A stretch of 64,000 bases of DNA from Sinohyriopsis cumingii (taxonomy: Eukaryota; Mollusca; Bivalvia; Unionida; Unionidae), in assembly GCA_028554795.2 (NCBI GenBank), contig CM068828.1:15924814-15988813 (forward strand). The letters run 5' to 3'. Below are positions 1 through 6,912 of this stretch, in pieces (position 1 is the stretch's first letter; every line of letters begins with the position of its first letter). Below the pieces are notes generated by a model. It did no database searches. It was not told the DNA's origin and saw only the letters and a program-made list of their open reading frames with translations. Made by a program: the position numbers and the translations under genes.

Positions 1-789
1 GATCACGGGCGTCCATGCGTGTTCGTTATGATCAATAATTTTGATTGGGGCTCCCTTCGATTTATACTTCGATTCGTATAATACTTCACCGGTTATCGTT
101 GTAACGGTTATTGGAAATCTCAGCGATGTTTCTAATCTCGCTATGTCGCTGATGGTTGCTCCACGCTCTTTTACGGTTAGTTCCCACTGGTTGATTTTGC
201 TACGTCGTAAATCAGTCAATTTGTTTCCTCGACATGCATTTGTAAAATGCTCTATTATTCGTTCTGCTACACAATTTATCCCAGTTGACTGTTTCATCGG
301 TTTCAGTTTTCCGATATCAGGTTTCTTATTTAACGGGTATATTCCATAAACAACTGCTGTTTCAGGATACGCTCGTTCATAGTATGGTTTGTCAATTCCG
401 GTTAACAACCCCGGCTTGGAGTCGCGGCTGACAGTAACTGTTTTCTTGTCGCTGAGAACTGGTTCAAATTTATCACGCATGATCCAATCGCCTGATTCCA
501 CCCGGACAATGAATTTTACTCTGAAGAAATACCTTTTACCGTCAAGTTGTGATATTATCATTGCTGCGCGGTTGTCGTTCATGGTAGCATCAACAATGCC
601 ATCAATTCGAAATGTTGACCAACTGTGAGATGCGCCATCACGCTTGAATTCATTGATACAATCGCGTATTTTACTCAACAGGGTTTTATCGTTTATTAAC
701 GCTTTTGGTGTGTCCTTGAGGACTCTATCGAGATTAAACCTAATATTTTTCCGGGGTTTAATTGCTGCCAATCTCTCGAACTCATCCAT
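1..789 (-). CDS. Viral replication protein, N-terminal part (copy 1, cut by window edge)
   Basis: The minus strand is open for 263 codons from ATG at 789 to the window edge. I align this by eye with the decayed homologue at 21,303-22,345: both share a start of the type M-(D/E)-E-F, a TGIDK-type motif, a CVAER motif and a DHN-HAW motif just before the edge. In copy 2 this N-terminal region leads into a polymerase-like palm, an SF1 helicase and an HNH-like end, so this is probably the first quarter of a large replication enzyme. Its own fold is not recognised. The start sits across a 39-bp AT-rich spacer from the divergent zinc-knuckle gene. There are no stops, unlike copy 2. The remaining domains and any integrase of this copy would lie left of the window. 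Confidence 0.75.
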   Translation of the reverse strand, partial: MDEFERLAAIKPRKNIRFNLDRVLKDTPKALINDKTLLSKIRDCINEFKRDGASHSWSTFRIDGIVDATMNDNRAAMIISQLDGKRYFFRVKFIVRVESGDWIMRDKFEPVLSDKKTVTVSRDSKPGLLTGIDKPYYERAYPETAVVYGIYPLNKKPDIGKLKPMKQSTGINCVAERIIEHFTNACRGNKLTDLRRSKINQWELTVKERGATISDIARLETSLRFPITVTTITGEVLYESKYKSKGAPIKIIDHNEHAWTPVI

Positions 790-828
790 ATAATTAAAAC
801 AAGTATTTAAATGAAAGAATATAGTATA
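790..828. promoter_or_regulatory. Divergent AT-rich promoter between replication gene and zinc-knuckle gene
   Basis: This 39-bp spacer separates the divergent ATGs at 789 (minus) and 829 (plus). It aligns nearly end to end with the equivalent 45-bp spacer of copy 2 (21,258-21,302), sharing an ACA-x-TATTTAAAT core and an ATAT-rich flank next to the zinc-knuckle start. An in-frame ATG at 811 lies inside the conserved block and is absent in copy 2, so 829 is preferred as the start. Conservation between two otherwise diverged copies suggests a shared bidirectional promoter; this is inference. Confidence 0.55.
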
Positions 829-1152
829 ATGAATCACTGCAAATGGTTGATGATTGGGTCGACAACCCCGTGCAATAAATCATGTAGAGGTGAATTCTGC
901 GGGTATCATTTACAAAGCGTTCGTAATGGTTCTCTTGGCCCCCTCCCGTGCTTGGTTTGCCACGTCGGTGTAAGAGGAAAATCACAGTTGTGTATCAATT
1001 GTGGCGGAAAGCGATACAGGGAACTAAAACGCTATTATGACAAGCGAATTAAAAACGCCGTCATCAACCCCACCGCCGACTTCGTCATCAAAACCCCCCA
1101 AGACTACGTTGAAAGATTCATAATTAAACCAAATAATAAATTAGACAAGTAG
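829..1152 (+). CDS. Small zinc-knuckle protein of the virus
   Basis: A 107-aa protein with two cysteine-rich clusters: C-x3-C-x4-C-x2-H near residues 15-27, then two CxxC pairs (PCLVC and LCINC) about 20 residues apart, followed by a basic stretch containing KRYRELKRYYDKRIK. This pattern suggests two zinc-binding knuckles and nucleic-acid binding. The start at 829 follows the promoter comparison with copy 2; translation could also begin at 811. A homologue with one premature stop lies at 20,934-21,257. In both copies it is divergent from the replication gene and sits directly before the HNH gene, so a role in replication or gene control is likely. I do not recognise a named family. Confidence 0.7.
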   Translation: MNHCKWLMIGSTTPCNKSCRGEFCGYHLQSVRNGSLGPLPCLVCHVGVRGKSQLCINCGGKRYRELKRYYDKRIKNAVINPTADFVIKTPQDYVERFIIKPNNKLDK

Positions 1153-1165
1153 TATTATTATACAA

Positions 1166-1696
1166 ATGGACCAAGAATTTCAGCCGCATCCCCTGCTCGT
1201 CAATTACGAGGCATCTCGCGACGGTATTGTTAGAAATCGTAGACTGAAGAAGCCGGTTGGATGGAAAAACAATCACGGGTATTTAATGTTTACTGCTGGA
1301 GGGAAAAAATATCTCTGTCACAGAATCATCTATGAATGTTTCCACGGATTGATCAAAGATCGTCTCGTTATTGATCACATTGATTCTAATTATCAGAATA
1401 ATAGACTGTGTAATCTGCAAGCCATCTCTCAGAGTGAAAATAGTAAAAAAGGCCAAACTGGTAAATACTCAAAGAAAGCAAAACCCGTAAAGTCATTTGA
1501 TACAACAACTCACGAGGAAAAAATATTTCAGTCGATGAATGAGGCAGGAAAATATTTTGACATTTGTATCGCCTCAATACAATTTGTTGCAGAACGAATA
1601 TATCAAACAGCGATCTCAAAAAAGACGGGTCATAGAATTCGATTTTCATATATAACATCAAAGGGAGATAACTCGTTCTGTGATAGCGTCGCATGA
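1166..1696 (+). CDS. Free-standing HNH endonuclease with NUMOD-like tail
   Basis: A 176-aa protein. Residues 10-50 carry the N-terminal pattern common to HNH homing nucleases (YEASRDGIVRN, LKKPVG, then an HxGY strand). The HNH core follows: CHRIIYECFHG, the LVIDHID histidine-aspartate segment, and NNRLCNLQAISQSEN with the asparagine. Residues about 105-150 (KSFDTTTHEE to EAGKYFDI) resemble a NUMOD1-type DNA-binding motif. Such nucleases cut double-stranded DNA and often promote spread of the gene that carries them. It starts 13 bp after the zinc-knuckle gene. A broken copy-2 homologue at 20,450-20,917 keeps the same position. It could be a homing gene parasitising the virus or a working viral nuclease. 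Confidence 0.82.
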   Translation: MDQEFQPHPLLVNYEASRDGIVRNRRLKKPVGWKNNHGYLMFTAGGKKYLCHRIIYECFHGLIKDRLVIDHIDSNYQNNRLCNLQAISQSENSKKGQTGKYSKKAKPVKSFDTTTHEEKIFQSMNEAGKYFDICIASIQFVAERIYQTAISKKTGHRIRFSYITSKGDNSFCDSVA

Positions 1697-1701
1697 CAAG
1701 A

Positions 1702-1753
1702 GTTACGTCCCTTGAAGTCTAATTAATGTTGCGTCCCTTGAAGTCCAATTAAT
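1702..1753. repeat. Two 26-bp direct repeats plus partial third
   Basis: The unit begins GTTGCGTCCCTTGAAG and ends AATTAAT. Copies run 1702-1727 and 1728-1753, differing at two positions, and a truncated third (GTTGCG plus ATTAATTAAT) follows to about 1769. They lie directly after the HNH stop codon. They could be protein-binding iterons. Confidence 0.75.
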
Positions 1754-1993
1754 GTTGCGATTAATTAATCATTTTACGATGAAAACTAATGAAATACACG
1801 CTATTATCTAACAGCTGTATTCTTTTTTTTAATGTTTTATTTGAGTATTTGGTTTCATTTAAATGCCGTGAAACACCATTAATAAGTATTTAAGGATTCA
1901 AACGATTCAAGGGAATTCAAATTAACACACACCTTGTGACTGACGCCGCTGTATTAGTCACTTTATATACAAGATGACTCGTTATAAGCCTGG

Positions 1994-2122
1994 GGCTTTC
2001 GAAAGCCAATTCAACTAATCAAAACTAACCCACGCTCTTGACCCGGGCGTGTGGTTGTCTTTTGTTCACAATCATGCAACCGGGTTAATTTAATTGGGTT
2101 GCTTTTGATTGGTTGAATTGGC
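1994..2122. repeat. Branched inverted repeat: palindrome plus three-way-junction structure
   Basis: A perfect 14-bp palindrome (1994-2007) overlaps the left arm of a 20-bp inverted repeat, 2005-2024 against 2103-2122, which pairs throughout except for one T-G position. Inside it are two further hairpins. One is 2027-2035 with 2047-2056 (nine pairs and one bulge). The other is 2076-2081 with 2097-2102 (six pairs), immediately beside the outer stem. The drawn fold is a Y with two side arms. Such branched terminal or internal hairpins act as origins in several DNA viruses; that role here is inference. Confidence 0.6.
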
Positions 2123-2219
2123 CGTAGAGTTCCGCCCCGCCGTTTTATGTTTGTGCTGTCTTGTGCCGTCCCATCATCCATCAATCATTTCATCCTTAAT
2201 TAAGTACATGTAGTGATGT

Positions 2220-2300
2220 CCCCCAAGCATATCTTCTGGGCGGTCTACGATGACGTTTGTCACCCTAGGCCTCCCTCCCGGAGATGTATGCTTTGGGGTT
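2220..2300. repeat. Long imperfect hairpin in the control region
   Basis: CCCCAAGCATA near 2222 pairs with TATGCTTTGGGG near 2287-2298 apart from one bulged base. The pairing then continues more loosely inward (TCTGGG against CCCGGA). The loop contains GATGACGTTTGTCACC. The CCTTAATTAAGTA boxes flank the hairpin on both sides. Confidence 0.5.
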
Positions 2301-2331
2301 CCAAGATGTGAATGTCCTTAATTAAGTATAT

Positions 2332-2507
2332 GTATATGCCTGTAATCTGCCACAACACTCGAGTGGAGATCTACGGCATTGTACTGTCCATGTATGCCTG
2401 CAATCTGCCACAACACTCGAGTGGAGATCTACGGCATTGTACTGTCCATGTATGCCTGCAATCTGCCACAACACTCGAGTGGAGATCTACGGCATTGTAC
2501 TGTCCAT
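2332..2507. repeat. Three 59-bp tandem repeats with an internal 10-bp palindrome
   Basis: Units start at 2332, 2391 and 2450 and are nearly identical. Each contains the perfect palindrome CACTCGAGTG followed by GAGATCTACGGCATTG. The apparent reading frames through these repeats only reflect a unit that lacks stops. The array sits about 100 bp before the first late gene, so it could be an enhancer-like or origin-binding array. Confidence 0.85.
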
Positions 2508-2608
2508 ACAAAAAACGGGGTCAAAAATGACCCCAATAATTTTATTAAATTTTAACTTAAATTTTATTAAAATTTTTGATATTAGAAATAAGATGTTTTA
2601 TAAGAATA

Positions 2609-2989
2609 ATGAATATCGAAGACATCAATAATATATTAACTGAGATTTCAAAATTAAAAAATCAAGGAATTGAATTATCTGATGGTCTCGACAGTGAAAA
2701 AATATTATCCGATTATGAGATTATTAACGAACAGTCGAAACGGGGGCGTTTTACCCTGGCCCGCGAGTATTTTTTTATAAAACGATTACAACATACGATT
2801 AATGAGAACCTGTACCACAATGACGCAAATGCATTCATTGGACTATTTACTGCCGTTGAAATAATACGAAAAAAACTCGGACGTGTTTATGAACGACGCC
2901 GGGAGATTTCTAGTAAGATCAAAAACATTAGAAGGATTATAGACGAAAACTCCGTGGAGCTCCCGATGGTACACTCGGCGGAAAATTAG
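2609..2989 (+). CDS. Small helical viral protein, unknown function
   Basis: A 126-aa protein, charged and predicted mostly helical, with a C-terminal basic stretch containing YERRREISSKIKNIRR. The start at 2609 is chosen because the copy-2 homologue (18,703-18,966, minus) begins at the same point. The two share a pattern of the type M-N-x-INxI, a KL-x-x-x-GI segment, SD, EK, TL-x-x-EY and KR-x-Q. The upstream in-frame ATG at 2576 has no counterpart. It is the first gene after the control region and ends 24 bp before the acidic-linker protein. No domain is recognised; it could be a scaffold or DNA-binding protein. Confidence 0.65.
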   Translation: MNIEDINNILTEISKLKNQGIELSDGLDSEKILSDYEIINEQSKRGRFTLAREYFFIKRLQHTINENLYHNDANAFIGLFTAVEIIRKKLGRVYERRREISSKIKNIRRIIDENSVELPMVHSAEN

Positions 2990-3013
2990 AAAATTGCGGA
3001 TCAATTTACAATA
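2990..3013 (+). promoter_or_regulatory. Short late-gene spacer with conserved AATTxxAAA and TACAATAA boxes
   Basis: The 24-bp spacer has an AT-rich GAAAATT box at the stop codon and TTTACAATA directly before the next ATG. The same pair of boxes recurs before the genes starting at 5943 (TTTACAATAA) and 6913 (TCTACAATAA). Looser forms (TTTTAATAAGG, TTAAAATAAAA) precede 3982 and 8618. It is probably the viral late promoter and/or the 3' processing signal of the upstream gene. Confidence 0.45.
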
Positions 3014-3955
3014 ATGGTAGGTGAATCACTTACTACTCGGCTAGCCAGAGAGCGGCTAGCAGCGCTTAAAAAGTTTATACCGTTACGAGACAGGGTGAGA
3101 GAAAAACTTCAAACGCGACAACAAATGCAAACCGATTTTACTGTTGGAAGCGAACAACTCTTTGCCCCGGTAACTAAAGCGACTAAGGATGTTACAGCGG
3201 CAACTGTACCCGTTCTTGGTGCGCTTGAAAAGATAGCGGCAGAGACAAAACAAACAAAAAGGTCTTTAGAAACACTCCCTGCAAAAATAGCGGCTGCTAC
3301 AACACGGAGGCCACCACCACTCGCTATAACCGAACCACAAGAACCTTATGTTACAATGGCCGACGAAGAAGAACCAGGCGCCACCGCAAGAGAACCAGAA
3401 GAAGAAATACCCGAGGAAACACCAGAAGAAGAAATACCGGAAGAAAAAGAGGGGAATATACCCCGTATTGTACTCAAGAAGAGCACAATAGATCAAATTA
3501 GAGGCTTCAGCAACAGGGAAGAATTAATTAATTTTACTGCCAACAATTTTGCTAAGAACATACGAGATAAGAAGCATATCAATAGCGGTTACGAGAAAAA
3601 TATAAAGTCGTTAAAAGACTGGGCAAGAATAGTGTATTTAGCAAGTAAACATAAAGATGCATTACCACATCGTAGTAAATCCGATTACGACGCATTCCAC
3701 AAGGAAGTTAAGAGTATAACACCAAAAAAAGGAAAAGGATACCCTGTTGGTAAAGAATCCTACGGCGTTACCTGCCCTAATAGTGTTCTCAGTGATATAT
3801 CACGGCTGGAAGTACTAATCGGAGGAAAACGAGCCGGAAATAACTCTCCGGAAATAATCAATGAGGCCGCTGATATTTGCAAGCGGTTATTTGCAGGCGG
3901 TATTATGGACATTAATGCATATCGAACGCTCATAGACGAACTCGTGGATGATTAA
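3014..3955 (+). CDS. Viral protein with acidic linker, likely internal virion or assembly protein
   Basis: A 313-aa protein in three parts. A basic, helical N-terminus (residues 1-100) is followed by a low-complexity Pro/Glu linker (about 110-155, repeated PEEEIPEE) and a C-terminal helical domain (about 160-313). The C-terminal domain contains LKDWARIVYLASKH, LEVLIGGKRAGNNSPEI and a final IMDINAYRTLIDEL motif. Only that final motif survives in copy 2 (12,733-12,803). It precedes the minor virion protein gene. From memory, proteins with a similar RLxVLIG-xx-AGNxSPE ending recur in invertebrate Polinton-like elements, but no function is assigned to them. Confidence 0.65.
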   Translation: MVGESLTTRLARERLAALKKFIPLRDRVREKLQTRQQMQTDFTVGSEQLFAPVTKATKDVTAATVPVLGALEKIAAETKQTKRSLETLPAKIAAATTRRPPPLAITEPQEPYVTMADEEEPGATAREPEEEIPEETPEEEIPEEKEGNIPRIVLKKSTIDQIRGFSNREELINFTANNFAKNIRDKKHINSGYEKNIKSLKDWARIVYLASKHKDALPHRSKSDYDAFHKEVKSITPKKGKGYPVGKESYGVTCPNSVLSDISRLEVLIGGKRAGNNSPEIINEAADICKRLFAGGIMDINAYRTLIDELVDD

Positions 3956-3981
3956 TTGGAAAACTGGTGTTTTTAATAAGG

Positions 3982-4461
3982 ATGATCATACACTACAACC
4001 ATGATAAACCAGTACTCGTCTACGTGGTAAACTCGCGATTGCCTATTTACCGCGCGTACTATGGAGATGGTCTCGGTAGCACCATTGCGGGGTTATTTAC
4101 AAGAATGGCTCCAAAAGTAGCGCCGTTAGCCAAACAATTAGGAATGAAGGCTATTGATGTTATTCGTGATAAGGGTATTAGTGCCATTGGAGATGTTGCC
4201 GGAAGGGCGTTTTCAGCCGCGCGGGACAAACTAATGTCATTGGTGAAATTCAGGAGAAAAAAACAGAAACCACCGGTAATGCCATCAACGACAGTGATGC
4301 CTGCAAATGTCAGTAAAGTAATAAATAACGCCGTGGAAGAAAAATTAGAGTCGTTGGCGACGACTTCGCCATCCGCCGATGCGGCAACCAACGCGCTCAT
4401 GAACGCGATAGCGGGGAGTGGTTTAAATTCAAAGAATTTACGACGAAAAAATCGCAATTGA
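3982..4461 (+). CDS. Glycine/alanine-rich minor virion protein (pVI/pX-like)
   Basis: A 159-aa protein. The start at 3982 (MIIH) is conserved in copy 2 at 12,824, whereas the in-frame ATG at 3967 is not. After a short beta-like N-terminus comes YYGDGLGSTIAGLF, then a helical stretch with repeated small residues (about 35-90) ending in the basic FRRKKQK. A Ser/Thr/Ala-rich middle and a basic C-terminus (NLRRKNRN) follow. A GxGLG segment followed by an amphipathic alanine-rich helix is typical of membrane-active minor capsid proteins in adenovirus- and Polinton-type particles. Its position directly before the major capsid gene supports this. The assignment rests on composition and context. Confidence 0.6.
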   Translation: MIIHYNHDKPVLVYVVNSRLPIYRAYYGDGLGSTIAGLFTRMAPKVAPLAKQLGMKAIDVIRDKGISAIGDVAGRAFSAARDKLMSLVKFRRKKQKPPVMPSTTVMPANVSKVINNAVEEKLESLATTSPSADAATNALMNAIAGSGLNSKNLRRKNRN

Positions 4462-4471
4462 AAACATCAAC

Positions 4472-5914
4472 ATGATAAATAATAGAATGTTTGCGCGTAC
4501 CGCTGATCCCGCGTTTGATATGGACGCCCCAGTACGCAGGGATGATTCTGTCCGTGATTATCAATATTATTCTTATTATGCAGCGCAACCTGACCTACGA
4601 TCGCGAATTGAACTTCAAGTCCAAGATACCAGTAAATATTTTTTGCCGTGTGAAGCGTTTATCGAAATCGAGGGAGAACTCGTGACAAATGCCGCCGATA
4701 ATGCACCATACGCAGATGACCATCGTGTTCGAGTTGGCTTCGTCAACAACGGTATCATGGCGTTATTTGAGAGCGCCAGATATCTTATTGACGGGCGAGA
4801 AATTGAATCAATAGAACGCGAGGTTGATGTTGCAACGACGATAATTGGGTTGGCGAGATACTCGGATGATTATACAAGATCGGCGGGCCCATCTATGATG
4901 TTTGCGAAGGACACCACCAATAACGCTGACCATATTCAGTACATCAACGTGCTGGCGGAAAGAGATACCGCAACTGACCCACAGGCTGAAGCAGCCAATC
5001 CAGACCGCAGAGCAAGACCAGGTGCTAATTTTAATATTATAAAAAGCACCAACAATGATTACAATCTAGGATTCGCAGCACGAGTAGGAATGTTGCAAGG
5101 ACCACGCCGACAGTTTTCATGCGCGATTCCACTCCATCACATATTTGGATTCTGCAGAAATGTCAGAAAAGTTGTCTATGGGGCTAAGCATACAATCGCG
5201 CTGACGCGAAGGGGCGATGATAACAATGCAATATGGCGTGCTGCTGGCGTCACTGCCGGTAAAGTCATTTTAACTAAAATGGCATTGTGGATGCCGGTGC
5301 TGACTCCATCAGTTACCACGGAAGCACGATTGTTAGCATTTATGGAACAGGGAGGGAAATCGTTGTTGAGTTGGCTAGCGGTAACAACTGATGCTAAAGA
5401 GGATAACGTCGCCGATACGTTTACATGGCACCTGGCATCAAAACAGGGTGTTTCAGCCCCGCGTCATATATTCATAGCGCTACAGAATAGGGAACGATTG
5501 GGCAGTCAAGAACGCAGCCATATGATATTTGATCAATTAGGAGTCAGGGATGTTTCGCTGAGAATAAACGGACAACAGGAACCATCCGAGGATATACAGC
5601 TTAATTACGGCGACAACCATATCGCACGTGTGTACCATCGATTGCTGTCGTATATGGGTCGTGATCAAAACGTCGACACTGGTTTGCAAATATCACAACT
5701 TGATTTTAAAAACCTGTATCCGATTTATTATTTTTCACTGGAACATCTTGATTTAACGAGACAATCCGTCGTTGATATACACTTCCGAGCTCGTATAGCC
5801 CCGGGTGGTGTTAATTATAGAGCGGTTGCTGTCATTCTCAGCGATAAATCAATGCTGCTAGAAGGTGTTGGTGGACGAATGAGAATCGTTGATGCGCCAG
5901 TGGAAAACATGTAA
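4472..5914 (+). CDS. Double-jelly-roll major capsid protein
   Basis: A 480-aa protein that would form the trimeric capsomers of an icosahedral particle. The N-terminus (YYSYYAAQPDLRSRIELQV) leads into beta strands containing FLPCEAFIEIEGEL and then the signature VGFVNNGIMALFESARYLI plus DGREIES. In animal Polinton-like elements this signature marks the first jelly roll of the DJR capsid fold. Later strands include CAIPLHHIFGFCRNVRKVVYG and FKNLYPIYYFSLEHLD. The length is normal for DJR capsids. It lies between the minor virion protein and the hydrophobic protein. The reading frame is undamaged, while the copy-2 relative (13,295-14,725) has at least five breaks. The fold call comes from motif recognition, not a structure prediction. 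Confidence 0.85.
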   Translation: MINNRMFARTADPAFDMDAPVRRDDSVRDYQYYSYYAAQPDLRSRIELQVQDTSKYFLPCEAFIEIEGELVTNAADNAPYADDHRVRVGFVNNGIMALFESARYLIDGREIESIEREVDVATTIIGLARYSDDYTRSAGPSMMFAKDTTNNADHIQYINVLAERDTATDPQAEAANPDRRARPGANFNIIKSTNNDYNLGFAARVGMLQGPRRQFSCAIPLHHIFGFCRNVRKVVYGAKHTIALTRRGDDNNAIWRAAGVTAGKVILTKMALWMPVLTPSVTTEARLLAFMEQGGKSLLSWLAVTTDAKEDNVADTFTWHLASKQGVSAPRHIFIALQNRERLGSQERSHMIFDQLGVRDVSLRINGQQEPSEDIQLNYGDNHIARVYHRLLSYMGRDQNVDTGLQISQLDFKNLYPIYYFSLEHLDLTRQSVVDIHFRARIAPGGVNYRAVAVILSDKSMLLEGVGGRMRIVDAPVENM

Positions 5915-5942
5915 TTGAAAGCACAAAACGCGTTTACAATAA

Positions 5943-6419
5943 ATGTCGTATAGTGTCGTCAGTGTAGAGTTGACTGATGGTCAAGTCAAGAAATTACGAT
6001 CAAAGTCGGCTAAACAATGCGGAACCACAATAACGCTGAAGCCGTCGCAGATGGCGGGTGGTAATCATAAGATATCGTTGACGGCGCGTCAAATAAAACA
6101 TTTCAATGATGCGATGAAGAATAAAAAGGGTGTTCAAATAGATTTTTCGGCCGCAGCAATTAAAAACATGGAAAAGACCGGTGGGATATTTCCGCTGTTA
6201 GCTGCGATTCCGGCATTGATTGCCGCGGCCGCACCAGCAGTGGCTAAGGCGGCGGCGTTAGGAGCCGTTGGTACCGCGGCGGGGATGGCATTGAAGAAGG
6301 CAACCGGGAAAGGCTACAAAAAAAAACGACCCGTGGCCGGAAAGGGTCTAAGACTACCGGGAACCCCGTATTCATGGTACTCGGGAAAGGGTCTAAGACT
6401 ACCGGGAACCGTTTATTAA
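5943..6419 (+). CDS. Hydrophobic minor capsid protein with C-terminal GKGLRLPGT repeats
   Basis: A 158-aa protein. The N-terminal half is an LTDGQ...KSAKQC...ARQIKHFNDAMKNKKG pattern of short strands and helices. Residues about 78-120 are a strongly hydrophobic alanine-rich stretch (FPLLAAIPALIAAAA, then ALGAVGTAAGMALKKATG). The end carries GKGLRLPGT twice. Copy 2 also encodes this ending twice once its frame is followed. Similar proteins with a GGxFPLL-type hydrophobic helix accompany DJR capsid genes in Polinton-like elements and are thought to be membrane-lytic or cementing capsid proteins. The gene ends 35 bp before the protease start at 6455. Role inferred from context. Confidence 0.6.
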   Translation: MSYSVVSVELTDGQVKKLRSKSAKQCGTTITLKPSQMAGGNHKISLTARQIKHFNDAMKNKKGVQIDFSAAAIKNMEKTGGIFPLLAAIPALIAAAAPAVAKAAALGAVGTAAGMALKKATGKGYKKKRPVAGKGLRLPGTPYSWYSGKGLRLPGTVY

Positions 6420-6454
6420 CGCAGGAGTCAATGACTCCTGAGTCAATGACTCCC

Positions 6455-6886
6455 ATGTCTAATTTTGATTTAATAGACGCCGCAAACGCGTTAGCGATAA
6501 AAAACTTCAGAGGTGTTTTTATGAGGGATCAATTACCGGCGGCCCCAAGGAATACTGAAACCGGTATAATTAACCTCGATGGGTCCTCCGGAGCGGGAAC
6601 TCATTGGGTTGCGTACGCGATTGATCCGCGTGCAATCGTCTATTTTGATTCATACGGGTTAGCCCCGCCGAAAGAGTTCATGCGGTATGTCCGGGCGTGT
6701 TCAGCCCCGGCGTGTTCAGCCCGGGTTTTTTATTCCACGCTGCCAACACAGCAGTTAAGTGACCCACCGATATGCGGCCGTGAGGTATTGAACGTACTCG
6801 CGGCGATTTCATCATCGCGAAAACCACCTCATGTGGTTGTAAACGAATACACTAGTGGGGTCGTAGAGGCCCGGCGGGTTAATTAG
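6455..6886 (+). CDS. Adenain-like maturation cysteine protease
   Basis: A 143-aa protein. The catalytic arrangement of adenovirus-type proteases is visible: His50 in GTHWVAYAI, Asp65 in VYFDSYG, a glutamine near 99-100 for the oxyanion hole, and Cys107 in PPICGREVL. It is shorter than adenain (about 200 aa), as is common in Polintons. The start at 6455 (MSNFD) matches the conserved SNFDL in copy 2. Upstream in-frame ATGs at 6431 and 6446 lie in a small TCAATGACTCC repeat. It would cleave precursor capsid proteins during particle maturation. A 15-bp duplication (residues about 81-89, ACSA twice) is present here but not in copy 2. Confidence 0.82.
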   Translation: MSNFDLIDAANALAIKNFRGVFMRDQLPAAPRNTETGIINLDGSSGAGTHWVAYAIDPRAIVYFDSYGLAPPKEFMRYVRACSAPACSARVFYSTLPTQQLSDPPICGREVLNVLAAISSSRKPPHVVVNEYTSGVVEARRVN

Positions 6887-6912
6887 AAACATCGTTTTTT
6901 TCTACAATAACG

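Larger units (their letters stand above)
1697..2608. other. Viral control region between early and late genes (candidate origin)
   Basis: About 0.9 kb without a convincing gene, lying between the HNH gene and the late array. It holds two 26-bp direct repeats (1702-1753), a 14-bp perfect palindrome (1994-2007), a branched inverted repeat (2005-2122), a long imperfect hairpin (about 2220-2300), a repeated CCTTAATTAAGTA box (near 2194 and 2313) and three 59-bp tandem repeats (2332-2507). Copy 2 has a similarly repeat-rich but sequence-unrelated stretch in the same place (18,970-20,450). Direct and inverted repeats at the junction of early and late modules fit a replication origin or packaging region. 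That function is inferred from structure only. Confidence 0.5.

Noticed and set aside
2312..2631. Short frames with repeated ICHNTRVEIYGIV
   Set aside because: They arise from the 59-bp tandem repeats and are not conserved in copy 2.
3967..3981. Alternative start for the minor virion protein (MFLIR)
   Set aside because: Copy 2 begins at the equivalent of 3982 and the extra codons overlap the late-gene spacer motif.
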